37,051 nt of DNA from an uncultured Dorea sp. (GTDB lineage: Bacteria > Bacillota > Clostridia > Lachnospirales > Lachnospiraceae). The stretch is taken from NCBI GenBank assembly GCA_910577685.1, contig CAJTOH010000038.1:1-37051 (forward strand), in the 5' to 3' direction. Made by a program: the position numbers and the translations under genes. The notes beneath the pieces are model-generated. The model saw only the letters and a program-made list of their open reading frames with translations, was not told where the DNA came from and searched no databases. Positions 15,063 to 23,756 of this stretch are shown here, one piece after another (within the stretch, counting starts at the first letter, position 1; the number at the start of each line of letters is the position of its first letter).

Positions 15063-17147
15063 CTACATCGTGATATTTCCAACCGCCTGTATCTGGATAT
15101 TGTTGCTGATCTCGTTAAACGAAAGTACATATACATTCGGGAAGAATTGCTCGATCAGGCGGTAAACATGGATTCTTACCACCTGACTCGTCAGGATAAT
15201 CGGCGGCTGGCCAAGTTCCTGGAACTTCTTCACTTCCTCGGACATCTGCGTAATCACATTCTGCATAACTTCCGGGCTGAGCGCCAGATATACGCCGCGG
15301 TCGCCGTTCGTCAGGCTGGTGATAATGTTCTTTTCCAGATCCGCGTCCAGCGTTACGACCCTCATACTGTTGCCTTCGCAGAATCTTCTGGTAATAGTAC
15401 GTTTCAGCGCAACACGGATATTCTCCGAAATAGTATCTAAATCCCTCACCGTCATCGACGAATCTACAATCGTCTCCATAATCGTCTCCATATCTTTAAT
15501 CGGGATACCCTCCTTCAGAAGATTCGTCAGAATCTTCTGGAAGTTACCGTATGAAATCAGATTCGGAATCAGTTCGTCCACAAGCTCAGGCGACTGCTTT
15601 TTCATGTTGTCAATCAACCGGACAACTTCCTGGCGATTCAGCAATTCATGCGCATGTTTCTTCACAGTCTCCGATAAATGCGTCAGCATAACAGACAGCG
15701 GATCGATAACCGTATATCCGTAGATCTCAGCCATCTCTTTTTTATCCACGGTAATCCATTTACTAGGAATACCATATGCAGGTTCAATAGTATCTATTCC
15801 ATCGATCTCCTTCTCAAGATTCGGCGGCTCTAAAGCAAGGTAGTAGTCTACCAGAATCTCTCCCTTGGCAACTTCTTCCCCCTTAATCTTGATAACATAC
15901 TGGTTCGTGTTCAGACTGGAACTGTCGCGCAGTCTAATGGAAGGAATAACAAGTCCCATCTCCTGCGCATACTGGCGCCGGAAGATAACGATACGGTCAA
16001 GCATCCTTCCGCCGCTTGCCTCGTCTACGAGAGGAATCAGACTATACCCGAATTCCATCTCGATCGGCTCTACCGCAATCAGCGAATATACGCTGTTGAT
16101 ATCTTTAAAGTTCTCTTCATCCTCCATCATCTGCATCGGATCGACTTCCGGAACGCCCGGTCCGCCGCCCATTGCCATGCCGCCCTGCTCCGGAAGAGCT
16201 GCAAATGACTCCATACGGCGCAGGAGATAGTATCCTCCTAACATCATTACCAGGGAAACAACCGCAAGCTGAAGTTTGGGCATCCCCGGAACAGCAATCA
16301 GAACAGCAAGAACGCCGCCTGCGATCATTATAGATTTCGGCTGTGCGGAGAACTGTCTCGTTACATCAATATTCAGGCTGTCTTCCGCAACCGCACGGGT
16401 TACGATCATACCCGTCGCCGTTGAGATCAAGAGCGCGGGGATCTGGGATACCAGACCGTCGCCGATGGTTGAAATGGAGTATACTTGAAGCACTTCCGTA
16501 AATTCCATACCGCCCTGTACCATACCGATGATACAGCCGCCCAAGAAATTGACTGCCGTGATGATCAGGGACATGGTTGCATCTCCCTTAACGATCTTCG
16601 TAGCACCGTCCATAGAACCGTAGAAATCCGCTTCCTTCTGAATCTTGTAACGCCTTTCCTTCGCCTCGTCCTCCGAACACAGTCCGCTTCCCAAGTCCGC
16701 GTCGATCGCCATCTGTTTACCGGGCATAGCGTCCAATGTAAATCTTGCCGCTACCTCAGCGACACGTTCCGCACCTTTGGTAATAACAAGGAACTGTACC
16801 ATTACGATAATTATGAAGATAACAACCCCGACAACCACGTTTCCCTGAAGAACAAAGTCGCCCATGGACTTAATTACCTGTCCTGCCGTACCGGAATTGC
16901 TCAGAATACTTCTTGTTGAAGAGATGTTGATTCCGATACGGTATAAGGTCGTAATCAGAAGCAGAGACGGAAAGATAGAGAACTCCAGCGCCTCTTTGAT
17001 ATTCATACTGATCAGAAGAATAATCAGCGACACAGCTATATTTAAAATAATCATAACGTCCAGAAAAAACGGACTAAGCGGTATGATCAAAAGCAGTACG
17101 ATCATAACTACAATTAATGATACCGCATTATTTAATATATTTTTCAT
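15063..17147 (-). CDS. flhA: Flagellar export gate protein FlhA
   Basis: 694 residues. The N-terminal half (1-310) has about eight membrane helices (VSLIVVMIVLLLIIPLSPFF, LDVMIILNIAVSLIILLIS, and so on) with the FHIPEP-family loop FTLDAMPGKQMAIDADL and the acidic run GSGLCSEDEAKERR. The C-terminal half is the cytoplasmic ring that docks export chaperones and FliJ. FlhA couples the proton motive force to export. It follows flhB by 3 bases; the RBS is weak (GGTGTAGAG), so coupling to flhB is likely. In most Firmicutes flhF and flhG come next, but here the next gene is fliA. Confidence 0.98.
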   Translation of the reverse strand: MKNILNNAVSLIVVMIVLLLIIPLSPFFLDVMIILNIAVSLIILLISMNIKEALEFSIFPSLLLITTLYRIGINISSTRSILSNSGTAGQVIKSMGDFVLQGNVVVGVVIFIIIVMVQFLVITKGAERVAEVAARFTLDAMPGKQMAIDADLGSGLCSEDEAKERRYKIQKEADFYGSMDGATKIVKGDATMSLIITAVNFLGGCIIGMVQGGMEFTEVLQVYSISTIGDGLVSQIPALLISTATGMIVTRAVAEDSLNIDVTRQFSAQPKSIMIAGGVLAVLIAVPGMPKLQLAVVSLVMMLGGYYLLRRMESFAALPEQGGMAMGGGPGVPEVDPMQMMEDEENFKDINSVYSLIAVEPIEMEFGYSLIPLVDEASGGRMLDRIVIFRRQYAQEMGLVIPSIRLRDSSSLNTNQYVIKIKGEEVAKGEILVDYYLALEPPNLEKEIDGIDTIEPAYGIPSKWITVDKKEMAEIYGYTVIDPLSVMLTHLSETVKKHAHELLNRQEVVRLIDNMKKQSPELVDELIPNLISYGNFQKILTNLLKEGIPIKDMETIMETIVDSSMTVRDLDTISENIRVALKRTITRRFCEGNSMRVVTLDADLEKNIITSLTNGDRGVYLALSPEVMQNVITQMSEEVKKFQELGQPPIILTSQVVRIHVYRLIEQFFPNVYVLSFNEISNNIQIQAVGNITM

Positions 17148-17150
17148 TCT

Positions 17151-18212
17151 CTACACCAACTTTTTATTCATTCGGAATACCTCAACCAATATCTCCGCTA
17201 CCACTCCGTAATATTCTGCCGGAATCTGGCCTCCAAGCGGAGTCGAAGCATATATTCCTCTCGCAAGAGGTTTATTCTCAATCACCGTGACTTTGCTTTT
17301 CTCTGCGATCTCTACAATCTTAAGAGCAATATAATCCTGTCCCTTTGCAACAACGACAGGCGCATTGTCATGGTCTATATCATATCGCAGGGCAACGGCA
17401 AAATGGGTAGGGTTACGGATAATTACGTCTGCATCCGGAACCGCCTGCATCATCCTGCTTCTCGCCATACTCTGCTGGAGACTCTTGATCTTACCTTTGA
17501 CCTTCGGATCTCCTTCCATCTGTTTGTACTCTTCCTTGACCTCTTCTTTAGACATCTTCATGTCCTTTTCATATTTCCAACGCTGGAAGAAAAAATCGAA
17601 TCCCGCAATGGCTGCAAAGATCATCCCAATCCTCAAAACCATACTTATGATCTCTCTCAGCACGTAGACGGCAGCCGAAACCGGATTCACATCCATCATC
17701 TGGGCGATTACCACAAGCTCATCCTTCAAAATATCGTATAGGACCACCGCAAGAATCGTAATCTTAAGGAGCGCCTTCAGCAATTCTACAAGCTGCCTTG
17801 TGGAAAATAGATTCTTAATCCCCTTAAGCGGATTAAGCTTGCCAAGGTTAAACTTAAGCGGTTCCCTTGTAAAAAGAAACCTGGTCTGTATTCCGGTGCC
17901 AAGCACCCCTATCGCCAGGCTGATCAATCCCAGCGGAAAAATGCACCATGCCGCGGTCTCCACCGCCTTCATACCTACAAGCTGTAGATTCGCAAGAGAC
18001 AGCTCGTTCATATCCGCTATCCGGGACACCTGAAAAAGCATGAGATCCTTAAGCCTCCGGACAATCCCCGGAAAGAGCATCTGCAAACAATAGAAACACC
18101 CTACAAGCGAAACGACCGAGATAACATCCTTACTGGTAGGAACATTACCTTTCTTACGTTGGTCCTTTCGCTTCTTAGGGGTGGCTTTTTCGGTTTTTTC
18201 ATCTGACGCCAA
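17151..18212 (-). CDS. flhB: Flagellar export switch protein FlhB
   Basis: 353 residues from a TTG start with GGAAG 8 bases upstream, which gives the usual MASDEKTEKATPKKRKDQRK opening. Four membrane helices lie between about 30 and 210. The cytoplasmic domain has the self-cleavage site NPTH at 267-270 (IIRNPTHFAVALRYD); cleavage between Asn and Pro switches export from hook to filament substrates together with FliK. It lies between fliR and flhA. Confidence 0.98.
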   Translation of the reverse strand: MASDEKTEKATPKKRKDQRKKGNVPTSKDVISVVSLVGCFYCLQMLFPGIVRRLKDLMLFQVSRIADMNELSLANLQLVGMKAVETAAWCIFPLGLISLAIGVLGTGIQTRFLFTREPLKFNLGKLNPLKGIKNLFSTRQLVELLKALLKITILAVVLYDILKDELVVIAQMMDVNPVSAAVYVLREIISMVLRIGMIFAAIAGFDFFFQRWKYEKDMKMSKEEVKEEYKQMEGDPKVKGKIKSLQQSMARSRMMQAVPDADVIIRNPTHFAVALRYDIDHDNAPVVVAKGQDYIALKIVEIAEKSKVTVIENKPLARGIYASTPLGGQIPAEYYGVVAEILVEVFRMNKKLV

Positions 18213-18228
18213 AGGTGTTCACTTCCTT

Positions 18229-18996
18229 TTATAAAAATGTCAGTATTCCCTGGACCGTCTTCATCATAGTCGTCATGATCTTTTCGATGAATTCGCCTGC
18301 GGGCGCATACAAAAGCGCCAAAAGGCCCAGACCGACAATTAATTTCATCTGAATATTGATTACAAAAATACTAATCTGCGGTACCACTTTATTCAAGATT
18401 CCTACTCCGATTTCAACAAGAAACTCCGCAGCAATCATGGGCAGCGCAAAACTGATTCCCATCCCCACACATTCTAAAAAAATATCAATAATCTTCAATG
18501 TAAGCCCTTGAGTAATTACAATCCCGCCGTACGGGACAACCTCTGCCGAGGTCAGCAGGATCTTCATCAGTGCAAGGTGTCCGTCTACCGCGAAAAAAAG
18601 CATAATCATCCATGCCTGATATACGCTTCCTGTTACAGGCATCTGCGCATTACTCTGGGGATCATACACCGTAGCCATAGACAACCCAATCTGAAAATCT
18701 ATGATGTAGCCTGCAAAACTTATAACAAAAAAAAACAAGTGCATGACATATCCTAACACATATCCTGCCGCAAATTCTTTGAGCAAAAGGAATCCGAACT
18801 CAATCGTACTTGCAATCTCCACCGCCTCTTCCATAGAGGCCGAATATACCATCATCGTTAAGATGAAGACAAATCCTCCCTTGACTCTTGCCGGTATGTT
18901 ATTTCTTCCTAATATCGGATTCATTAAGACAAACCCTGACATCCGCATCAGAATCAGCGAAAACAAGGTTAGCTGTGCGGTATTATCTATCGACAT
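18229..18996 (-). CDS. fliR: Flagellar export gate protein FliR
   Basis: 255 residues and very hydrophobic, with about six membrane segments (LTLFSLILMRMSGFVLMNPI, GGFVFILTMMVYSA, GYVLGYVMHLFFFVISFAGY, among others). The phrases MATVYDPQSNAQMPVTG and PMIAAEFLVEIGVGILNKVVPQ are FliR hallmarks. It forms the export gate with FliP and FliQ. The start has GAGGAGTG. The gene follows fliQ by 16 bases, in the canonical order fliP-fliQ-fliR-flhB-flhA. Confidence 0.97.
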   Translation of the reverse strand: MSIDNTAQLTLFSLILMRMSGFVLMNPILGRNNIPARVKGGFVFILTMMVYSASMEEAVEIASTIEFGFLLLKEFAAGYVLGYVMHLFFFVISFAGYIIDFQIGLSMATVYDPQSNAQMPVTGSVYQAWMIMLFFAVDGHLALMKILLTSAEVVPYGGIVITQGLTLKIIDIFLECVGMGISFALPMIAAEFLVEIGVGILNKVVPQISIFVINIQMKLIVGLGLLALLYAPAGEFIEKIMTTMMKTVQGILTFL

Positions 18997-19012
18997 GTCA
19001 TCACTCCTCGTA

Positions 19013-19273
19013 TCAGCCTTGTATCATTCGGAAGATTTTCGTTGTAAATTCCTGTAGCGACTCCAGCATAGAACTGCCGGCAAATACAAGTATGACACCT
19101 ATTACCAATAATTTCGGCACAAATGTAATCGTTTGTTCATGAATCTGCGTCGCCGCCTGTATAATGGAGATCAGAATACCTACCAACATACTGATCACCA
19201 GAAGCGGACCTGCAAGCTGGATAATCAATATAAATACCTCATACATCAGATCCGCGACTTCTCCATTCGTCAT
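19013..19273 (-). CDS. fliQ: Flagellar export gate protein FliQ
   Basis: 86 residues with two membrane helices (VFILIIQLAGPLLVISMLVG and FVPKLLVIGVILVFAGSSML), as is normal for FliQ. The connecting loop has ISIIQAATQIHEQTITF, the most conserved part of the family. GAAGGAGGC precedes the ATG. Four or so copies join the FliP-FliR helical assembly in the inner membrane. Confidence 0.97.
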   Translation of the reverse strand: MTNGEVADLMYEVFILIIQLAGPLLVISMLVGILISIIQAATQIHEQTITFVPKLLVIGVILVFAGSSMLESLQEFTTKIFRMIQG

Positions 19274-19291
19274 CTATATGCCTCCTTCCCG

Positions 19292-19951
19292 CTATCGGAA
19301 ACTATTGACGATTGTGGAAAACAGAAGTTCCCATCCATCTACGGTTACAAACAACAGTAATTTGAACGGCATCGAGATCATCGCCGGAGGCAGCATCATC
19401 ATACCCATAGACATCAGGGTAGACGATACCACAATATCGATCAGCAGAAATGGAATATATAATAAAAATCCTGCGGTAAATCCCCGCTTCAGCTCGCTCG
19501 TCATAAAGGAGGGGATCACGACCGTCATCGGAAGATCCAGCCGATTCTCCGCCACTTCCTCCGCACCGGACATACTGACGAACAGTTCCAAAGAACCTTC
19601 CTCCGTATTGCTAAGCATAAATTCCTTAAGCGGAACCTGCGCCCGGGCGATAGCTTCTTCCTGCGAAATCTCCTGATTCTTATACGGCGTATACGCCTCC
19701 GTATTGATCTGCTTAATGACAGGATCCATGATAAACAGAGTCAGAAAGACGGCAATCCCAACCAATACCATATTGGGCGGCGTCTGCTGAACACCTATCG
19801 CATTTCTCAGAAAAGAGAGGATAATTACTGTTCTTACGAAAGACGTCACCATGATCAAAAGAGAGGGCAGAAGTGATATGACTGTCAGCATCAGCAAAAT
19901 ATCCAGCGTCGGAACCTGATTGCCATTCACATTAATTAATGAATCGTACAC
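19292..19951 (-). CDS. fliP: Flagellar export gate protein FliP
   Basis: 219 residues. The family signature is clear: LTVISLLPSLLIMVTSFVRT, then VILSFLRNAIGVQQTPPNMV, and FMTSELKRGFTAGFLLYIPF followed by LLIDIVVSSTLMSMGMMMLPP. The start is GTG at 19951, overlapping the fliO stop by one base (TAGTG), with GAGGAGG inside fliO. The N-terminus is short and no classic cleavable signal peptide is evident. FliP forms the core ring of the export gate. Confidence 0.97.
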   Translation of the reverse strand: MYDSLINVNGNQVPTLDILLMLTVISLLPSLLIMVTSFVRTVIILSFLRNAIGVQQTPPNMVLVGIAVFLTLFIMDPVIKQINTEAYTPYKNQEISQEEAIARAQVPLKEFMLSNTEEGSLELFVSMSGAEEVAENRLDLPMTVVIPSFMTSELKRGFTAGFLLYIPFLLIDIVVSSTLMSMGMMMLPPAMISMPFKLLLFVTVDGWELLFSTIVNSFR

Positions 19952-20301
19952 TAATTTCTACCTCCTCTTTTCGTTATGTCACCCAGTTTATCCATCATCG
20001 TCTTGAAATCCGGTATCTTCCCGCCGCCGTCTTCTTCATCCGGCTCTAAAGGGAACAGGTCGTCATCCATAACCTCGGATATAAGACTGATCTGACCTGA
20101 CGTGACGCCAACGAGCAGATACTTACCACCCACCTGCATGATTGCAACGTGTCTGTCCTGCCCCAGTGTAATCTGATCGATCAGGCGCATATAACGGGAA
20201 CTGTTTCTTCCGCCTAACCCTTTGCCTATGTACTTACTGGCCAGATAACTCAGATATATAATCACTATTACCGCAACAAAGGTGGCAATCACTCTCCACA
20301 T
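19951..20301 (-). CDS. fliO: Flagellar biosynthesis protein FliO
   Basis: 116 residues. One N-terminal membrane helix (VIATFVAVIVIIYLSYLAS) precedes a small cytoplasmic domain with LIDQITLGQDRHVAIMQVGG and KYLLVGVTSGQISLISEV, the usual FliO pattern. The acidic tail and basic end (TKRGGRN) vary in the family. FliO is an assembly factor for the FliP ring. Position between fliY and fliP is standard. Confidence 0.93.
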   Translation of the reverse strand: MWRVIATFVAVIVIIYLSYLASKYIGKGLGGRNSSRYMRLIDQITLGQDRHVAIMQVGGKYLLVGVTSGQISLISEVMDDDLFPLEPDEEDGGGKIPDFKTMMDKLGDITKRGGRN

Positions 20302-20321
20302 ATCTTCCCTTCCTTACTCTC

Positions 20322-21749
20322 TTAATGCTGCTCTAACGCAATCAGATTCACTTTCATGATCTCTGTAATTCTTATTCCAAAATTGTCTTCCACGACCACC
20401 ACGTCGCCCTTCGCAATACACTGGCCGTTTACGTATAAGTCTACCTGTTCTCCTGCCAGTTTGTCCAGAACGACCAAGGAACCTTTTGTAAAGTCAAGAA
20501 TATCTTTCACAAGCTTCTTCGTTCTTCCAATCTCTACGGAAACATCCAAAGGAACGCTCATGATCAATTCCATATTCTCTTCCTGCTCGCCTTCTAATAC
20601 AATTCCGTTATCGGCTTTCAGACTTGGCTGCATAGGCGGCTGCACGTGGATCATCTTCGGCTCCGGCGGCGCTGCCGCCGCTTTAGGCGCACTGTTTTGC
20701 TCTTGCATCTGCTGCTGCATCTGCTGCATCTGCTGCATCATCTGCTGCATCATCTGCATCTGCATCATCGATACATCCGGACTTACCGTCGGCTGTACCG
20801 CACCCTGCATCATCGGCATCATCGTCGGCTGTGCCGGCGCTCCCGCCATCTGGTCTGCTGCCGGCGCTGTTACCGCCGGAGCTGCAGGAGCCGGAGCAGA
20901 TGTCTGCGCTGGCATTGGCGTCGGTTCCGGTGTCGGCGCTGGCGCTGGTGTTGGCGCTGGAGCCGGCTCCGGTTCCGGATCGCCGCCCATCATTCCCGCA
21001 AGCATTCTCTCGATCTCCTCCTGAGACATCTTGCCGCCCGACGACTCCGCCGGTTCGCTCGCTGACGGAGCAGGAGTCGGTTCCGGCGCTGCAGGAGCAG
21101 GCGCTTCGGCTTGCGGCGCGCTTTCCTGTCCGCCCGGAACGTACGGAATAATATCCTCCGGCGGAAGGAACCCTTCAACCAGCCCCTTCGCTAACGCGAT
21201 CGGCATTACGTTAAAGAACTCACTCTCCAACTTATCTGCAATCTTCAAAGTAAAGCCAATTAATACCTTTGGCTCTTCATCTATAAAATATTTATCTACA
21301 AACTGCTGCTCATTCTCCACCTCAAAAGAAATTGGTGTGGAGATATCTACCACTCTACCCAAGAATTCAGACAACGCTGTCGCAGACGCCCCCATCATCT
21401 GATTCATGACCTCGCAGACCGCGCTGATGTTGATCTCGTCTAATTCAAAATCTTCATCCGCAATTTCCATCCCCATGGCCATCTCGACGATTACTTTGAT
21501 ATCATGCCTCTTAAGAAGCATAACGTTCTGGCCTTCCAGACCCGCAACGTAAGTAATCTCAACACAGACTGCAGGATCAACCCTGTCTAATTCGAATTCT
21601 TCTTTCTTCACGACGTTGACAATAGGCGTTGTTATATCTACCCTTGCACTCAGCATCGTGGAAACGGCTGTCGCCGACGCACCAAGACTGATATTAAGAA
21701 TCTCGCCTATTGCGTCTATTTCCAGTTTACTAAAGCAATCTGAATTCAT
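20322..21749 (-). CDS. fliY: Flagellar motor switch phosphatase FliY (FliN domain fused to CheC-like domain)
   Basis: 475 residues. Residues 1-205 are CheC-like with two complete phosphatase motifs: DAIGEILN (Glu16, Asn19) and SAVCEVMN (Glu113, Asn116). Residues about 210-385 form a linker with Pro/Ala/Glu repeats and a Met/Gln tract near 320-350. Residues 390-475 are the FliN/SpoA domain (VPLDVSVEIGRTKKLVKDIL, QVDLYVNGQCIAKGDVVVVE), which builds the C ring. FliY both forms the switch and removes phosphate from CheY-P. No FliM-binding N-terminal CheY motif is evident. It is longer than Bacillus FliY (about 380) because of the linker. Confidence 0.97.
   Translation of the reverse strand: MNSDCFSKLEIDAIGEILNISLGASATAVSTMLSARVDITTPIVNVVKKEEFELDRVDPAVCVEITYVAGLEGQNVMLLKRHDIKVIVEMAMGMEIADEDFELDEINISAVCEVMNQMMGASATALSEFLGRVVDISTPISFEVENEQQFVDKYFIDEEPKVLIGFTLKIADKLESEFFNVMPIALAKGLVEGFLPPEDIIPYVPGGQESAPQAEAPAPAAPEPTPAPSASEPAESSGGKMSQEEIERMLAGMMGGDPEPEPAPAPTPAPAPTPEPTPMPAQTSAPAPAAPAVTAPAADQMAGAPAQPTMMPMMQGAVQPTVSPDVSMMQMQMMQQMMQQMQQMQQQMQEQNSAPKAAAAPPEPKMIHVQPPMQPSLKADNGIVLEGEQEENMELIMSVPLDVSVEIGRTKKLVKDILDFTKGSLVVLDKLAGEQVDLYVNGQCIAKGDVVVVEDNFGIRITEIMKVNLIALEQH
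20705..20770 (-). repeat. CATCTG/CTG simple repeat inside fliY
   Basis: Tandem CATCTG, CTG and CAT triplets over about 66 bases encode the Met/Gln tract of the FliY linker (QMMQQMMQQMQQMQQQM). Unit length is a multiple of three, so slippage would change tract length without a frameshift. Confidence 0.75.
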
Positions 21750-21788
21750 ATTAACCCTTCTCTCCTTCCGGGAAAATCACCCCTTTTT

Positions 21789-22229
21789 CTATTTGCCGAT
21801 ATCTAAGGCTTTCTGCGCCATCAGCTTCATGGCATTAAAGGCCGTAATGTTCGCCTCATAAGCTCTCGTTGCAGACATACCGTCTATCGTCTCTTTTACA
21901 AGATCTACGTTCGGCATCATAACATAGCCTTCCTCATTCGCATCCGGGTGATCCGGATTGTAGACAGGATTCAGGTCTCTCTGGTCTTCCACGATCTCCG
22001 TTACCTTCACTCCGCCTTTAGAAGCAGTCCGGTTCAGGAGGCTGTTAAATCTGGTACGAAAAGAAGTAGCCGGAACTTCCTGCAGTACAACCATCTTTCG
22101 GCGATAAGTACCGCCGCTTGCAGTTCTGGTTGTCTCGGCGTTGGATATATTCTCCGCCGCTATGTCAAGCCGCTGCCTCTCCGCCGTCATCCCTGATGCA
22201 CTTATATCAAATGAACTCAAAAAAGACAT
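21789..22229 (-). CDS. flgC: Proximal rod protein FlgC
   Basis: 146 residues from the ATG at 22229, which has AAGGAGG just upstream; a longer frame into cheY has no RBS. The start MSFLSSFDISASGMTAERQR, then AAENISNAETTRT, and the end DGMSATRAYEANITAFNAMK are the FlgC signature (the usual form is MVNMIEAMRAYEANVTAINA). The VYNPDHPDANEEGYVMMPNV stretch is also diagnostic. FlgC is a rod subunit exported by the flagellar system. It normally lies between flgB and fliE; here it sits between cheY and fliY, about 13 kb away. Confidence 0.96.
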   Translation of the reverse strand: MSFLSSFDISASGMTAERQRLDIAAENISNAETTRTASGGTYRRKMVVLQEVPATSFRTRFNSLLNRTASKGGVKVTEIVEDQRDLNPVYNPDHPDANEEGYVMMPNVDLVKETIDGMSATRAYEANITAFNAMKLMAQKALDIGK

Positions 22230-22245
22230 ATTAAACCTCCTTAAA

Positions 22246-22605
22246 CTAGCCGAGGATTTTCTTAACTGTTGATAATACACGCTCCGGCTTAAATGGCTTT
22301 ACAATAAAATCTTTCGCTCCTGACTTAATAGAATCCATAACCATCGTCTCCTGTCCCATTGCAGAGCACATAACGACAGTAGCTCCCGGATCCATCGCCT
22401 TAATCTCCTTCAAAGTTTCCAATCCGTCTTTGTTCGGCATGGTAATATCCATGAATACAAGATCCGGCTTCTCGGCAGTATATGCTTCTACAGCCTTCAC
22501 TCCATCCTCCGCCTCGATCAGATCCGTATACCCTGCCTGTGACAGCGTATTCTTCAACATCATTCTCATAAACGCCGCATCATCCACTAATAAAATCTTT
22601 GCCAT
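22246..22605 (-). CDS. cheY: Chemotaxis response regulator CheY
   Basis: 119 residues, a single receiver domain. Asp8/Asp9 form the acidic pocket, Asp53 in LVFMDITMPNKDG is the phosphoacceptor, Ser81 takes the Thr/Ser position (VVMCSAMGQ) and Lys103 is in FIVKPFKPERV. CheY-P binds the FliM N-terminus and the switch. Its position between fliM and fliY is usual in Bacilli and Clostridia. It lies 16 bases before flgC. Confidence 0.97.
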   Translation of the reverse strand: MAKILLVDDAAFMRMMLKNTLSQAGYTDLIEAEDGVKAVEAYTAEKPDLVFMDITMPNKDGLETLKEIKAMDPGATVVMCSAMGQETMVMDSIKSGAKDFIVKPFKPERVLSTVKKILG

Positions 22606-22658
22606 TTCTTCTACCTCACTTTTGTTAATGTTATTGTTATCATTATAATTTATTTACT

Positions 22659-22682
22659 CAGATAATTCCTTGGATTTATCTG
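22659..22682 (-). other. Inverted repeat between fliM and cheY
   Basis: CAGATAA (22659-22665) and TTATCTG (22676-22682) pair perfectly over 7 bp with a 10-base loop, starting 4 bases after the fliM stop. The stem is AT-rich and followed by an AU-rich, not U-only, stretch, so it may act as a weak attenuator or a 3' end stabiliser. No function can be proven. Confidence 0.35.
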
Positions 22683-22686
22683 GTAG

Positions 22687-23733
22687 TTATACTGCTACGC
22701 CTTCTTCTGCTTCTTCCGGCAGTTTATTCGGCTCGATTAGACGATCTTCAATCTTAACTGCCACATTCTTATTATGCACTCCAAGCTGACCGTTGAACCA
22801 TGGCTGACCTTCGATATAAAGGGAGATCAATGAATCCTGCGGCTTGTTCAAATCGATAACGTCCCCCACATGAAGATTGTATACATCGTCCAGATTCAGC
22901 TTTGCAACGCCAAGCTGCGCCATGATATCCATCTTGGACTCCCGGATATTCTCCAAAATATCTTCCCGGGAATTCCGAAGATGCGCCGCGTCGCTCTTCT
23001 TCGCCAGATGCTTCGTCTTATCAATGATCTCGAACATGTTACTCAAAAGCGTACCCGGCATACAGATATTCATACTTCCGTCTATTCCGCCAAGGGCAAT
23101 ATGCAGCATGATAATCACAACGGTCTCATCCACACTAATCCCCTGAAACATACTGGGGTTCTCCTCCACCCTTTCGAACTGGACGTCCAAATTAATATAA
23201 CCGGCCCATACGTCCCTTGTAATCATAACCAGATACTTGATAATCTTGGCATACAATGCCAACTCAATATCCGTATATGTATAGGACATATCTACCGACA
23301 TATCCAGCCCTGTCCCCCCCAGCATACGGTCTATCATCGACGCCATCAGCATTGGACTGATATGCATCAGCATCGGGGGATTACTGGACCGGTCAGGCAA
23401 GTCTATATTGGCGATCGTAAGTACGTCTGATTCATTCAGCGCGTTTCCAAATTCATAATACCGCTGCTCTTCTACCCCCATTACTTCTACTTCGCTGGCA
23501 GCCCTGAACAATCCATTGATCTGTGAAGCAGCGATTCTGGAGTAATTATCATAGATACTGCTGAGCATCTTCAGCTTATCTTTGGTATACTTCTTTGGAC
23601 TGAAGAAGTCATACTTCTTATACTCCTTCTCCTTCACGACCTCTTTCTTTTCTTCTACCACCTCATCCGCACCGGAATTCTGCATGGAATTCAGCAATGC
23701 GTCTATCTGACTTTGCGATAATACATCTGCCAT
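22687..23733 (-). CDS. fliM: Flagellar motor switch protein FliM
   Basis: 348 residues. The N-terminal LSQSQIDALLNSM is the CheY-P-binding peptide. The middle domain includes YDFFSPKKYTKDKLKMLSSI and GLFRAASEVEVMGVEEQRYYEF. The C-terminal SpoA domain contains LGVAKLNLDDVYNLHVGDVI and GQPWFNGQLGVHNKNVAVKI. FliM joins FliG and FliY in the C ring. It lies 23 bases after motB. Confidence 0.97.
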   Translation of the reverse strand: MADVLSQSQIDALLNSMQNSGADEVVEEKKEVVKEKEYKKYDFFSPKKYTKDKLKMLSSIYDNYSRIAASQINGLFRAASEVEVMGVEEQRYYEFGNALNESDVLTIANIDLPDRSSNPPMLMHISPMLMASMIDRMLGGTGLDMSVDMSYTYTDIELALYAKIIKYLVMITRDVWAGYINLDVQFERVEENPSMFQGISVDETVVIIMLHIALGGIDGSMNICMPGTLLSNMFEIIDKTKHLAKKSDAAHLRNSREDILENIRESKMDIMAQLGVAKLNLDDVYNLHVGDVIDLNKPQDSLISLYIEGQPWFNGQLGVHNKNVAVKIEDRLIEPNKLPEEAEEGVAV

Positions 23734-23756
23734 CCTAAACTCCCACTTTCCTTACT

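Noticed and set aside
20604..20615. TTATCGGC inside fliY as a FliA-type -10 element
   Set aside because: Lies within codons for Ala-Asp-Asn and has no -35 partner.
20356..21151. Cys/Gly/Ala- and His/Arg-rich + strand frames opposite fliY
   Set aside because: They arise from translating the complement of the FliY Pro/Ala/Met/Gln linker and have biased, repetitive composition.
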